A stretch of 64,000 nt of DNA, from NCBI GenBank assembly GCA_030770535.1, contig JASVEC010000005.1, forward strand, positions 1,860,001 to 1,924,000. Reading direction: 5' to 3'. Source of the stretch: Batkoa obscura (lineage: Eukaryota; Entomophthoromycota; Entomophthoromycetes; Entomophthorales; Batkoaceae). A program made the translations under genes and the position numbers. Each line of letters opens with the position of its first letter. Positions within the stretch are counted from its first letter, which is position 1. Below the pieces are notes generated by a model. The model worked only from the letters and a program-made list of their open reading frames with translations. It had not been told where the DNA came from and did no database searches. Below are positions 26,331-38,364 of the stretch, piece after piece.

Positions 26331-26658
26331 TAAAATAGTTATGCTAGAAAATCTATAGTTAGCATTGCACCAAAAAACAGAAACATAGTTAAAATTCTTT
26401 GTAATCACTTGTAAATATAATGATGCAAACTGAATTTGGTATGATTTCCTCAATGGCAGTTTCTATTATTAGCAGAGATATTTCTATAATCTCATATGAT
26501 TATCTTGTAAGTTATACCCAACTTTATCCCTTTATTATTGTTACTTTTTATCTAAGAAATAAAAAAATTAATTAATTGTGTATTGTAAAAACAAGCATTT
26601 TTAAGCGAAAGGCTCTTTTGAAAAATTGTTTATTAGCTAACGATTTTAGTTATACATA

Positions 26659-26755
26659 TGGGGATGTTTTTGATTTCATTATTTTTCCATTTTTTAAGCG
26701 CTATTTGAGTAGAAAGGTTGTCAGTAAAATTCTTAAACACAAAAAAACACCCCCA
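26659..26755 (+). mobile_element. MITE copy
   Basis: Full length with core TTTTAAGCGCTATTTGAGT; flanked by CATA and ATATAT. Confidence 0.9.
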
Positions 26756-27369
26756 TATATTTAATTTCTTGAAAGGGCTGAAGTCTTCAGGTGATTTATT
26801 CATGAAAACAGAAACAAAGTAGCGTAGATACATGAGACTAAGATAGTAAGGTTTGTTTCCTACGCCTGCTTCAAGCAAGGCAAGGTCTGTCAAAATTAGA
26901 ATCACCGAACCATGCAACACTTCATTCAAAGAAGATGGAGCTCAAAGAGAATAGGTTTTAATTATATTTTAAAAAAGTATACCTATATATTTTCATTTAT
27001 TAAATCTTATAACATTAAATTTTTTAAAGTTATTTATCAATTAAGAATTAAACTAGGATTTAATAAAAGAGCTGTTTTAATAAAATTAAGAGCAAAAAGA
27101 GTGAGTGCTAACTATTCTTATGTGAATTCACGCCTTAGATTACATAAGGAGCACCCATTATTTGATTTTCTATTACCTTAATAATACAATCAACTTGAAT
27201 TTAAATCACAAATCCTAAAAGATTATTGAATTTTAAAAAGCAATGAGAATAAATATTTTAATAAAAAGGGGATAAAGAAAAATCAATAGTTAGAAATATA
27301 TAAAGGTGTAAAAACAACTTTTTTTAACAATAGCAAATATCGAATAACTGAGTTGATTCAAAATAACAT

Positions 27370-27465
27370 AGGAGGACTTATTTTTTTGCTTAAAATTTTA
27401 CTGATTTTTCCATTTTTAAATAGGGCTTAAAAAATAGAAAAAATGAAACTAAAAAAACACATTTA
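27370..27465 (-). mobile_element. MITE copy, decayed
   Basis: Only the order of blocks is kept (TTTTTTGCTTAAAATTTTACTG, ATAGGGCTTAAAAAATAG, GAAACTAAAAAAACA); ends are worn. Confidence 0.6.
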
Positions 27466-27680
27466 TAATTTGGAAAAAAGAGCAAAAACAACTATAAAAC
27501 ATGAAAATAATTAAAAATAATTAAAATAATTAAAATAGATTATAATTTATTGCTTTTAAACCTTATATTAACAGCACTATAAAAAAGCAATATTATCAAC
27601 TTTTTGTATTTTTTTGATTACTAAAAAAACTAATATTTAGTGTTTTAATATTAATATTTAATTAGAGAAACATCAATATA

Positions 27681-27781
27681 TAGGGATGTGTTTTTGTATT
27701 TAAGAATTTTACCAGCAATTTTTCCACTCAAATAGTACTTAAAAGATGAAAAAGTAATGAAGCCAAAAAAAACATCCTCAT
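27681..27781 (-). mobile_element. MITE copy overlapping the transposase 5' end
   Basis: Full-length copy. The first codons of the downstream transposase frame (from 27757) are read from its right arm, so either the MITE cut off the original start or it now provides one. Confidence 0.85.
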
Positions 27782-29485
27782 ATCCTTTTGATAAATGTAA
27801 AAGTTCTGGGTATAATATAAATAGAAATCAATATGATTATTCAAAAATAAGTAATAGTAATAATGAAATATCAACATTACAACCTGTTATTAAAAATATA
27901 AGAAAAATTAAAGATGAAAAAATTGGAATTATTATACAATATTTACTAAATGATTCAACTATTCCATCAAGATTTAATAAAAAAATAATGATAGTAAATA
28001 TTCATCAGATAATACATATATTAAATAAAAATAGAAGAATAATATACAGTAAATATTTTAATGATCTAAGAGATAAAGCAGTAGGTAGGTCAACATTTCT
28101 TAAATATATACCAAGTAATTTCAAAAATCCAGTGTGAAATCTGGTACTCAGGGTTTGGAGTCAAGGACAGCTATTGCTGGGTTGACTACACTATAAGTCG
28201 AAAGGTCTTAGTTTATGTGACTAAGATAGACTTGGGTTATGAGGAATAGTACGTAATAGGTTACAAGCTATATAAGACAAATAGAATAGACAATACTAAT
28301 GTAAAATCTATGTAAAATACTATTAAGAAAATTTAGTGGCTTTATTAAATGTTCGAGATATCAGGTAATAATTCAGTTAAAAAAGCCTCGAACTATTATA
28401 CTCTGTAAACTCTTTTATACTCTGAAAAGTATAAATATCAAAATGAGAAGATAATATTCTTTTGGGTGGAGCTAGAAATTCTCATAACAAATCAAAGTAA
28501 GAACATGGGATTGATTTCCTCTGAGCTCGAGAACACAACAGCTTAGGCGATTGTTATGTTATAATTAACCATGGGACTGACAAAGCGATATTTCACACCA
28601 GCAAGAAAAACAGGTTTATGTAATATATGTACCCAGTATACAGCTAGAAAAAAGTTATTTGAAAATAAAATAAACACAGTAACAAACAAAGCAGAGATAG
28701 AAGAAATTTTCAATGAAGAAGAAAAGTTATACAAATTACATAAATTCTGTGTTGATACTCAAAAAAACACATTTAATGAAACTATTAAAAAATTAAATAA
28801 TAAAAGTTGTATAATAATTTTAGATTTTAAACAAAACATAGAAATAAGAACAAGATCAGATTCAATAAATCTAGATCATTATAATAAATAAGCTATATTA
28901 GTATTAGGTTTTGGTGTTTTATATTTAAAAGATGATAAAATAGTAGGCAAAGTTTACTTTGATTATTTATCTGAAATATCAAATCATGATTCAGCATATG
29001 CAGGAGATTGTTCAATTGATTTGATCTCTACAAAGCTTTTATTTAAAAAGTTTACAAAAATCAATATATGAGCAGATACAGGAAATTATTTTAGATTCCA
29101 AGAGTTCCTACATTGTATGTTTAAAAAAGAAATTCATAAAATAAATAGTGGTTTAAATACTGATCTTGATTTTTTTGCTGAGCATCATGGAAAAAGTATA
29201 GTTGATAGTCATTTTGGAAATCTTTCAAAATGGAAAAGTAGTTTCGAAGTATTAGGTAAAATAGGAGACATTAATCAATTAATTTCAAGATTCGAGACTT
29301 TTGTTTACGAGCATAATAAAATTAATAACTCGGCTGTTAATAATGGGAAAACAGATATAATTTTTAAAAAGTATGAAAAAAACAGAAATACAAAAAGAAT
29401 AATAGAGATGCGAGGCATTAAGAAGTGTTTACACTTTATTAAGCATAATAATAAACTACACTGTTATCCAGTATCTAATACATAA
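27757..29485 (+). pseudogene. Transposase relic of an unassigned DDE-like DNA transposon, split by an LTR-like insertion
   Basis: The reading frame runs from 27757 to 28132, is interrupted by a 465-base LTR-like repeat, and resumes at 28598. Features: a Lys/Asn-rich N-terminus, a short motif GRSTFLKYIPSNFK just before the insertion, a possible zinc motif (GLCNIC just after it, HKFC further on), then candidate catalytic acidic residues in IIILDFKQNIEI, ADTGNYFRF and FFAEHHGKSIVDSHFG. Two in-frame stops (TAA near 28889 and TGA near 29071) show that it is dead. The spacing of acidic motifs resembles a DDE/D nuclease, but I cannot name the superfamily. I found no convincing terminal inverted repeats; the 5' side is masked by MITEs. 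About 80 bases of open frame extend past the last clear motif. Confidence 0.6.
28133..28597 (+). mobile_element. LTR-like repeat, copy C (solo)
   Basis: A fossil solo LTR-like repeat of 465 bases with TGTGAAAT at the start and its complement at the end, flanked on both sides by the 4-base sequence CCAG. It is clearly related to copies A and B but more diverged, so it belongs to an older insertion or a different subfamily. It sits inside the transposase relic; no retroelement coding region accompanies it. Confidence 0.75.
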
Positions 29486-30340
29486 AAAAAAAGCGATATA
29501 GTTTCAATTAAAGTTATAGAGTCTATAGAAAATAGAAAATTAAAAGATCAGTTCCAGCTTACCTTACGAAAATAACAGAGAATTTAAAAATTTCAATATT
29601 TACTAAGTAGTTTGTTAAATATAGAAATAGATTGTTAAATGTTAAGATTACTTAAGTCATTAATAGCTAAGTCAATAAATAGTCAAAGAACAAGTAATTG
29701 TAATAATATGTAAAAACTATTATTACTTGTACTATGTAGGGATGGTTAATTATAACTTTGGGTCCAACCACTCCCTCCCATGGAGCTATTTATTAACTTG
29801 GAAATATATTAATAATGTAATTATAACATTAAAATAGTTTATTTATTTGGTAACAAATCTACAATGTTGGTCATAAAGCAGTTAATAATAAATATTTCAT
29901 AATAAAGTTTTATGAGAATATGTATTCAAGATCTAGTAGAAATTCAATTAACTTACAGTACAAACTATAATAGAATGATTTAGAACTGTGTCCGGGTACT
30001 TTTTTTAATAAAAAAATTGCTTTTATAGAATTTTAAGCGAAGTTTTTAAAATACAAAATATTTAAAAATTGGATAAAATAATGAAACTAATTTAGACAAC
30101 CTCATATATTAAAGCATTTAAAAAATTATAGAAAAAGCTACTAGGCATCTGAAAGGGTTAGTAAAAAAAATTTCACTGCTATTTATAATAATTAAATTTT
30201 CAATTTTATAGTATAAATATAAAAGTTCATAAAAGTGCTTCAATAAACAGTCTAAAGTCAATAAGCTTTAAATGATATAAATCACTTGATAAGCTTTATT
30301 TGAGTGAGTTGTATAAAAAAGCTACATTAGGCCTAAGGGT
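29486..30340. other. Non-coding stretch after the transposase relic
   Basis: Probably includes the 3' end of the dead transposon. A patch near 29735-29795 (GGGATGGTT and later CCACTCCC) is more GC-rich and faintly inverted, and might be its terminal end, but the match is too weak to call. Confidence 0.35.
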
Positions 30341-30960
30341 ATATTAAATAAGAAAGCAATAACAGTGCATTATATAGCCAAATAAGTTATGCTTTGTCAT
30401 TATTAGTTATAATGGGAAAGGCAGAGTAGTCAAAATGCTTAGAGAATACTACTATGAAAACAATGAAATGAAAATACTAGTGGGGTAATGGTTTAAGGCT
30501 ATTTTTGGGCTAACAGTTTGAGACTAATTTCAATAATTAGGGGGCTGCAAATCAAGAGAAATAGATTAATATTCTAGTTCAATTCTTCCATCTTTGATTT
30601 TTAAACTTGGCTGCCAAGTCATAAAAGAGCTCTATCTTCCAAAAAAAAGTAGTTTTACCTGGTATATGGGTGCTTATGCTAAGTGGTGGAAGGAGACCTA
30701 CCAAATTTGTAGTTTTAGGTATTAGCCTACTCAAAACCCAGATTTAGATCCTATTGAGCACATATGGTAGGCTCTTAAACATTAACTTGAGCATCAAAGG
30801 GGGTTAAAAATCAATATTGAAACCAACATTGAACAACTCAAGGTCATCTTGGAGCAAGAGTGGGATCTAGTGATCATTGAGCTTGTAGAGCATTTGGTAG
30901 CTAGTATGCGGTTTTGATGCCAAGCAGTAGTTTAAGCTGGTGGCGATCCCACCGAATATT
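30340..30960 (+). pseudogene. Decayed Tc1/mariner transposase relic
   Basis: The diagnostic C-terminal motif is legible at about 30729-30767 (TQNPDLDPIEHIW, compare the family SPDLNPIEHLW), followed after a stop by ALKH and LEHQRG. The third catalytic acidic residue lies past the Pro-Ile-Glu-His motif in this family. Upstream, weak traces of the preceding region (Trp, Gly and Gly-Ala-rich pieces) are broken by many stops and frame changes. It is an old relic. No terminal repeats were found. Confidence 0.75.
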
Positions 30961-31489
30961 AAAGCTTTCTTTAGCAATATTTTAATAAAATTTATATGAT
31001 ATAAGTTATTTTTATGCTTTCAAGTAATTTTTTATATATAACATTTTAACTACAAAGTTTCAAAATAAATTTTGTACAAAACTGGTTTAGTATGCTACTA
31101 TATTTTATATCAATTGGATTAACACTTTTTTGAAATTCAACATTCAAGGATTAATTTGATTTAAACCATGCAAGCAGAGCTTGTGGTTTTATTTTGATAC
31201 AATATCATATGTAAACAGAGTTTTTCATAGCTGAATTTTAATTAACGACAATTCAATGAGCTTTAGTCACTCATGGTAGTTAAGTGGTCAAGTTATTGAA
31301 ATTATAAATAAAGATTAATTTAACAAAATTTTACACGATCTCTGATTTTATATATGAAAAAACTCATTCCAATCAAAAAACTCTTCGAAATAAATTTCAT
31401 GACATCAACTTTTAATTTTTTTTATCTAGATCACCAATTTTTTAAAAAATTCAATCTTTCTGTTTTTATTTCATCAAAAAGTGAAAAAA
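30961..31489. other. Intergenic, promoter side of the peroxiredoxin gene
   Basis: AT-rich, nothing further recognised. Confidence 0.5.
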
Positions 31490-32717
31490 ATGATATCCCA
31501 ACTTTTCCGTCGCACTGTTCTTCCAACCGTTTTACAAAAACCATTAGCACGTACCTTTGTTACTACTCGCTCCCATTTCATTCCCAAAGTACAAGCTTTA
31601 GCCCCAAGTTTTCAAGGTGTTGCTGTTCAAGATAAAGAGTTTAAAACGATTAAATTGACCGATTATAAAGGTAAATTCGTAGTCTTGGTATTCTATGTAA
31701 GTTTTTTATGTTAGATTTTTATGATATGTGCCAATAATATTGATTTTTAAAAATTTAGCCTTTGGACTTTACTTTTGGTAAGTTGAATTCGAAGACTTGA
31801 AATTTGGAATTAAGATTGATGTTATTTTTTTTCTAGTTTGTCCTACTGAATTATTGGCTTTTAGGTAAGCTGATTGCTTGGACTTTAAGTGTAATAGAAC
31901 TAATTTTTTATAGTGATAACATTGAGAAATTTAAAAATTTAAATTGTGAAGTTATTGGTGTATCTACTGACTCTCATTTCTCTCATTTAGCTTGGTGGTA
32001 ATATTTAGTTTACTTTTTTATTTTTTTTATAACTAATTTATATTATTTAGTAATCAACCACGGTAATTAATGCTATATTATATGTTTTTACAAAATAGAA
32101 ATATTAATACTGATTTGTTATAATTAGTAATGAAGGTGGATTAGGGGATATTAAGTAAGTTGATTAAGCAATTAGTTTTAAAAGTAGTTGATTTTAATGA
32201 TTTTTTATTTAGAATTCCATTGTGTGAGTATCTATAAATTTAAATTTAAAACAGTTTATATTAATATTATAAAGTATCCGATAAAACAATGGAAATTAGC
32301 AAAAATTACAATGTATTAATTGAAGATCAAGGAATTTCATTAAGGTAAATTATTATCCCCCATACTCCTTATAACTTATATACTAATAAATCAACATTTA
32401 TATATTTCATTTTTACTATTAGAGGTTTATTTATTATTGATAATGAATCCAAGATTCGAGTAATCCAAGTCAATGATTTACCTATTGGTAGAAATGTCAA
32501 TGAAACTTTAAGATTAATTGAAGCTATTCAATTTACTGATAAACATGGAGAAGGTAATTTAAAAAGAATTTAATGTCACAGCAGAATATAAAATACAAAT
32601 GTTAATATTAATTATAATTTAATTATAGTTTGTCCAGCTAATTGGAATAAAGGAGAAGATACTATTAAACCAAATGTCAATGAAAGTAAAGAATATTTTT
32701 CTAAACAAAAACAATAA
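31490..32717 (+). CDS. Mitochondrial typical 2-Cys peroxiredoxin (PRDX3-like)
   Basis: Thiol peroxidase that reduces hydrogen peroxide and is recycled by thioredoxin. Ten exons: 31490-31696, 31759-31777, 31837-31864, 31914-31997, 32051-32062, 32128-32154, 32213-32223, 32275-32344, 32423-32553, 32629-32717; 225 residues in one frame. The start at 31490 begins a basic, Arg-rich presequence ([23 protein letters not shown]). Catalytic motif: YPLDFTFVCPTE with the peroxidatic Cys; resolving Cys in EVCPANW near the end. [28 protein letters not shown] and [12 protein letters not shown] are family hallmarks. Seven of the exons are under 90 bases and two are only 11 and 12 bases. Convergent with GPI10, 90 bases between stop codons. 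Confidence 0.93.
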
Positions 32718-32807
32718 AGTAATGAAATAAACAAAATGAAACACATAGTTATTATTTTATTATAATTATTTTATTATAATTATTGTATATCTTCTCTCTC
32801 TTAATTT

Positions 32808-34925
32808 TTATTTTCTACAATATAAGATTACTTTTCCATTTCTTCGATGATCATCATGCCATAAAGAATTAAAAGTAGAATAACATAAATGATAATCTTT
32901 TTTTAATATTAGTTCTTTAACCTTTGGATTTTCTATTAATAAAGCCTCAAATAAGACTAAGTGAGAGGGCCAAAAGTAAGTAAATTCTTGAGTAGAATTT
33001 GTTTTAGGATAACTTTTAGTTTGTATTAAATCGATTTCATCTTGAAAATTGTTAATTATAAATTTATACGGATCTTGATAAAATACATCACTAACATCTT
33101 CATGTATTCCTGTTAAATGGTAGTTAATTAATTCCGATTTACTAAAACAAATAAATAAATAAATTTAATATTGTTATAATAAGTAAATAAAATAAGTAAA
33201 TAAAATAAGTAAATAAAAACTTACGTTAATGGTGGATTACAAGTAATAAACCACATTGGAATAGTTGCCATTAAAGTAGAATAATAAGGAGTAGAATGAC
33301 AAGGCATTAAAAAGCCAATGGAGTTAATAGTAGTAATATTGTTTCTTAAATAAGTCATAATGTTAATTACACCTACTTGATGATACAAATTTAAATAAAC
33401 AACAATTAGAAAATTTGTTATTGTCAATAAAATAATTAATTGTTTCTTATTATTTATACTTGTAATAATCTCAGTTGTATCTCTCATAAAATTCATTATC
33501 CCTTTAATTAAAAATATTAACATTATATAGTGAATTTGATAAATAAAGCGTAATTCTTTATGTGAAACCAAACTATATTGTATTATCACTAATAGTATAC
33601 AACTTAATAACAATTTCTCATTGAAATTAAATAGACTCTTTCTTAAATAATATAAAAAATAAATAAACGGTCCACATAACCCGGGTAATCCTAACAATAA
33701 ATAAAAATACCATTGATTAACACCATAATGATTGGCTATCTTATGTTCAATATTAAACTTGTAAAAATTATAAGGAATAAATGTAAGTTGTTGATAATAA
33801 CAGTAATCGATTAATAGCATAACTATTATATAAAACAATCTACATGTTAAATTTGGTTATTATGTACTATTATAATAGCATAATGAAACTTACACAATAA
33901 CTATTGTTGATATCGAAATTCTCTTAAAACTCAAATAATTCGGTCTATTAAATAATAAATGGCATCCTAAACACAACCAAAGTATTACAGAAGTTGGACG
34001 AATTAAACAAGTTAATCCAGCTAATGATAAAGACAATTCATATGTACTAGAATAATATTAAATAACTTTGGTATGAATTATGCAAATATTCTATTATTAC
34101 TATTTCTTCTTCTCATTAAAACTTAACATTGGCCAATAATATAGAGCAATAATAGTCAATATACCTTCAATATTATTAGGAATTAATCGACAACTTAAGT
34201 AAAGATTAAACCAATTTGTTAAAGTAATGAGTAACTAAAAAAACAGTAGAATATTCTTATTAAACGAATTAAAGCAAAATAATAAAAAATATAACTTACA
34301 GCCCATAAACTTGAATTGATACCAAATAATTTAATTGAAAGTAATATAACATAATAATCTCCCATGGCTGCTAATAAGCTTTGAGTTACTTTTGGTAAGA
34401 CCAACTAAAGTATAAAATAATAATGTCTTGAATAAAAAAGTAGTTAAAAAGAATTAAAGAATTTATTACCAACCATTGTTGATTCCAGTTGAGTAGATTT
34501 ATGAGTTTAAATTGAATGACTAATAACCATGGATAAAAAAAAGAACGTAATTGATAAGCCCATTCCCAAGTTAAATAGCCATAAGTAAAAGATTAAATAA
34601 AGTTAAAGATAAAATAGAATGATATATAAAATAAATAGTAATAATTTTAAATTATTCTATCTATTTATATTTACAATAAATCAATAATAAAAAAAGGATA
34701 TCCATATGTATATTCAAAAGCTATTTCATAGCTTTGCCAATATTCATCCGCTATAAAATACGATTTTGTTAAATAAGAGTTGAGTAATCGATAGATAAAT
34801 ATTCCTAAAAATAGGAAGACTTTAACATTTCTTGTTAATTTTCGTTTATTAAGTTTATTGCTTTGAGTTGAAGTTGAGTGTTGAACTTTAAATGATTTGG
34901 ATTTGGCTATTTTCCTATTTTTCAT
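32808..34925 (-). CDS. GPI10: GPI mannosyltransferase 3 (GPI10/PIG-B)
   Basis: Adds the third mannose to the GPI-anchor precursor in the ER lumen, using dolichol-phosphate mannose (GT22 family). Seven exons: 34702-34925, 34470-34584, 34300-34404, 34101-34234, 33894-34046, 33225-33839, 32808-33141; 559 residues. After a basic N-terminus and one membrane segment comes ADEYWQSYEIAF, the lumenal DE motif typical of the family, then YGYGYLTWEWAYQLRSFFYP. Later: PNNIEGILTIIALYYWP, YTYELSLSLAGLTCLIRPTS and NFYKFNIEHKIANHYGVNQWYFY. Intron 1 (34585-34701) starts ATATCCTTT and ends AC, a U12-type AT-AC intron; only this junction restores the conserved YGYGYLTWEW. The start ATG at 34925 is the first in frame. 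Confidence 0.93.
34585..34701 (-). other. U12-type AT-AC intron in GPI10
   Basis: 117 bases. The 5' site reads ATATCCTTT exactly as the minor-spliceosome consensus. A branch-like ATCTTTAAC lies about 17 bases from the 3' end, which is AC. There is no AG in the last 80 or so bases before the conserved downstream exon, so GT-AG splicing cannot produce the conserved protein. Confidence 0.85.
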
Positions 34926-35151
34926 ATTATTAGAATACTCAAATTTAAAAAAAAAAAGAGTGACGAGAAAAGAGTTCAATCCAAAATTGTAAAAAAGTCA
35001 AAAATTTCAAAAATTTCAAAAAAACTCAAAAATTAATATTCAAATGTATTGCTTGTTTTTTTAATTTTCCAATAATACTTCATATGAAAGCTTAAAAAGA
35101 AACGGGTTCTCTATTGAAAATAAACCTCAAGTAAGCTTAATTTTCAATTAT

Positions 35152-38100
35152 TTAAACTAAGCTCTCCGGAAATCCAGAAAACTCCACAACTTCCATTATA
35201 TTTTCACCATTGATATTAAATCCAATACGAAGTCGAAGACGAATAGGCACCTAATTTATATAAAATATAAATTATAAATTATAAAAATAATATAAAAGCA
35301 TGTTAATAATCTCCTTACCTTTGATGGATTAGCCACTCTAAATAATTGAGTTACATTACCATTTGGAGTTATTTCACTAGAACTTGGTGGTTGTAATTGT
35401 ACTCTTTGAGACTAATAAAAAATGAATTAAATTAAATGAACGTATTAATCCTATCTTTCCTTCATATTAAACAAACAATCTACTTACCTTAGGTACTGCC
35501 ACTTGAAATTGTAATTGATTAATTGAACTTCCACTTTGATTTTGAAATTTCGTTAATATATTCATCACATTGGGGTTACTATTATCTTTTTCGGGTGATA
35601 AAGTAATTATCAACCCTTTTTTATTATAAGCTAAATAACCAGTATCTGTTTTGTATTATTATAATATTAATTATGCTATTTCTATTAATTGAATAAAATA
35701 AAAATTTACCTTTTGGGCTTGTGTTATTTGATTGAGATTGATTGGATGAATTTAATAAATCCATTACATTATTAGTTGTTGATGATGTCATAGTTGATTG
35801 AGTATTAGTATTTAAAGAAACATCACCTAATAAATCCACTAATGAATTGGTGTTTGTATTACTTGAAGATTGTATTGGAGATGAGGTTGGGTTTGAATCA
35901 CCCAAAAGATCTAATAATAACTAAAAGATAAAATTAAGTATTATGAGTTGATTTTTAACTTGTTAATAATAAACAAACTTACATTAGCTTCTGAATTTGT
36001 ATTTGTTCTACTATTTCCATTTTGTTGTTGAGATCTTTTTCTTTGGGATCCTATAGTCTTCTTTTTATTAGCTCTATAAGCTAATCTAGATTGATCGATC
36101 ATTTGAGCTGGCATAGGTTCAAATACAGCAACTCCAATATCTCCAGTTTTTAATATATTAAGATATTCCAAAGCTCTTTGTTGAACTTCTACATCCGAAG
36201 ACCTAGTAAAAGATCTTAAAAGAGAAGCGATACGTTGATTTAATTCATTTGAATTCATTTGATTTGAAAATCGAGATGTCAATTTCATTAATGAAGTTAC
36301 TAAATATTGTTGAATATTCGAATTTCGATAAGCTAATTCACTTTTACTGATCGTTTCTAAGCTAAAAATTACTTGTTCTGGTGTTGGCTATTAATTTTTA
36401 TTAACACTCTATTTTCTATTTTCTCATTTTAATAATAATAAACTTACAATTTTTCCATTCTCTTCATTATTCATATCGGATCCTTGAATTAAATCTTTAG
36501 CGAATTCACCAACGGTCCAAACAGCTACTAAAACCAAGGATTCCTAAATAAACTATTAAAATTTATTTATCCTTTTAATAAAAAATCACTTACTTGAGTT
36601 GAATCCTGTTCAAGTGCATTAAATAATTTCTTGGCACTATACTCATGTAAATCTCCAGATTGAGAAATCAATCTTGTTAAACTAGCAACAATATCTTCGT
36701 TAACAAAATTTCCTGCCAATTTAAGAACTCGAATAATTGTATCAATATGCCATCTTCTATTTGGTGCAAATCTTTCTGCAGCTACACAAATTTGTATAGC
36801 TGTATCTTGTTTTAGTTCATTATCTGCTGATTCTAAAAATACTAAGATTTCTCTCGTTAATACCCGTATATTATTTTCATCAATCAATGCAAATGCTAAA
36901 TCTAAGGCTCGTCGACGAATAGAAATATCCGGATCAGATAAGCATTCCAAAATAGTATTAAGGTGGCGTTGAACAGCTGAAATATCCATAGCTACTGCTT
37001 TTTGTAATGTGGTTAAAGCAACATATCTATAAAAGTAGGGTTATAAGCGGTTAGTGAAAGAGAGTTGATACTATAAATTACCTAGTGTTGTTGTCTTTAT
37101 TAGCTAAAAATTTACCAAGGATATTGATAGCCATTAAACGTAAATCTGAATCCGATTCAATATCCATAATAGTAACCACCGTTTCGTAAAGAATTGAATT
37201 ACCAGCATTTTTAGAACTATCAGTATTAGTAGCTACCTAGTTGTTAATTATTAGTTTATTTATTAATTCTATTTTATTTTATTAACTGTTTTGTTAAAAA
37301 TTAAACTTACTTGAGCTAAAACATCATTCATAGACTCACTTGCATTCACATCATTTTCACCAAGTATTTTTAATAATTTTAATATTTTAACTTGAAGGAA
37401 AGGATCGGTAACCCCATTAACATCTAATTCAGGTAAAAAAGAAGAAGTAGTTGCTAATGCTTTTAACCGACGTACTAATACTGGAATAGCCTAAAAAATA
37501 AATTATTATTATTATCATTATTATTATCATTATTAGCTATTATTAAAAACATACTTGTTTGAATTTTCCAATAATATCTTCATTAATTTGACACATTTCT
37601 TCAATTAAAGTAACTCCAGTTAACATAACTCCATGACTTTTATCTTGAATTAAAGCTAAACTTTTTTCAATATATTGTTCATAAAGATCAGGTACTTTAT
37701 TAATCACTCGAATAGCACATAAAGCTGCCTATTGTAAAAAATTGAAAATTGTATTGATATTTATCAAATATTAAAAATAAGTTACCTTTTTCCTGATATA
37801 TGAATTTGAACTCTCCAATAACTTTTCAATTTCATCCGTTAAATCTTGAGCCACTTCTTTCGATGCAATATTACCTAATGTCGATAATGCCAACCCAACA
37901 ATATACATATTGGCATGATTCATATCACTAAAAAATAGCATTAATCCAAACTTAAGCCCTATCTAGTTCATTCTAACTTACTTTTTCAAAGAATTGGTCA
38001 CCAACGTCAATGTCTCTTGATTCTCATCAATTAATAACGAAATCCCTAAATATCCAAGTCTTTTATCCGCATATCGACCAGATGCTACCAATTTTAAACA

Positions 38101-38364
38101 TTCAATTTGACCAAAATGAGCTGGGTAACCAAGCATATGAATGTAGAGTAATTTAGATACATTAGCTAGTCGTATATCGACATGTTCTTCTTTAAATGCT
38201 GTTCGGAGATAGGCACTCTCTTTTTGGATCACACTACGTTCTTCAGCCGCTGTTTTACAGCTACGGATGGCGCGGATGAGTTCTATTGAAAAATGGACGA
38301 ATTAGTGGGATAAAAGGCAGAGAATGGATTGATAGGGATTACCTTTTAAACTTCCATAACCCAT
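35152..38364 (-). CDS. APL4: AP-1 clathrin adaptor complex, gamma-adaptin (large subunit)
   Basis: Large subunit of AP-1, which sorts cargo at the trans-Golgi and endosomes and is recruited by Arf1. Thirteen exons from 38343-38364 (22 bases) through 37982-38282, 37786-37927, 37555-37728, 37311-37490, 37082-37236, 36594-37026, 36448-36543, 35983-36387, 35710-35920, 35488-35645, 35319-35411 to 35152-35250; 822 residues. The N-terminus [29 protein letters not shown] is the gamma form rather than alpha, delta or epsilon. The trunk is a HEAT/armadillo-like solenoid ([43 protein letters not shown]). A Ser/Asn/Gln-rich hinge has [10 protein letters not shown] and LVDLLGD, which fit clathrin-box-like sequences. 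A short gamma-ear domain ends the protein. Confidence 0.94.

Larger units (their letters stand above)
26331..27680. other. Repeat-rich intergenic stretch with two MITEs and coding-like debris
   Basis: Contains MITEs at 26659-26755 and 27370-27465. Between them a minus-strand stretch (about 26770-26929) and a plus-strand frame (26912-27181, basic, 89 codons) look like fragments of coding DNA, but I recognise neither. They may belong to the transposon that follows. Confidence 0.45.

Noticed and set aside
30003-30115. Possible further MITE copy
   Set aside because: Block order is partly similar but the core and both ends are missing; too weak to list.
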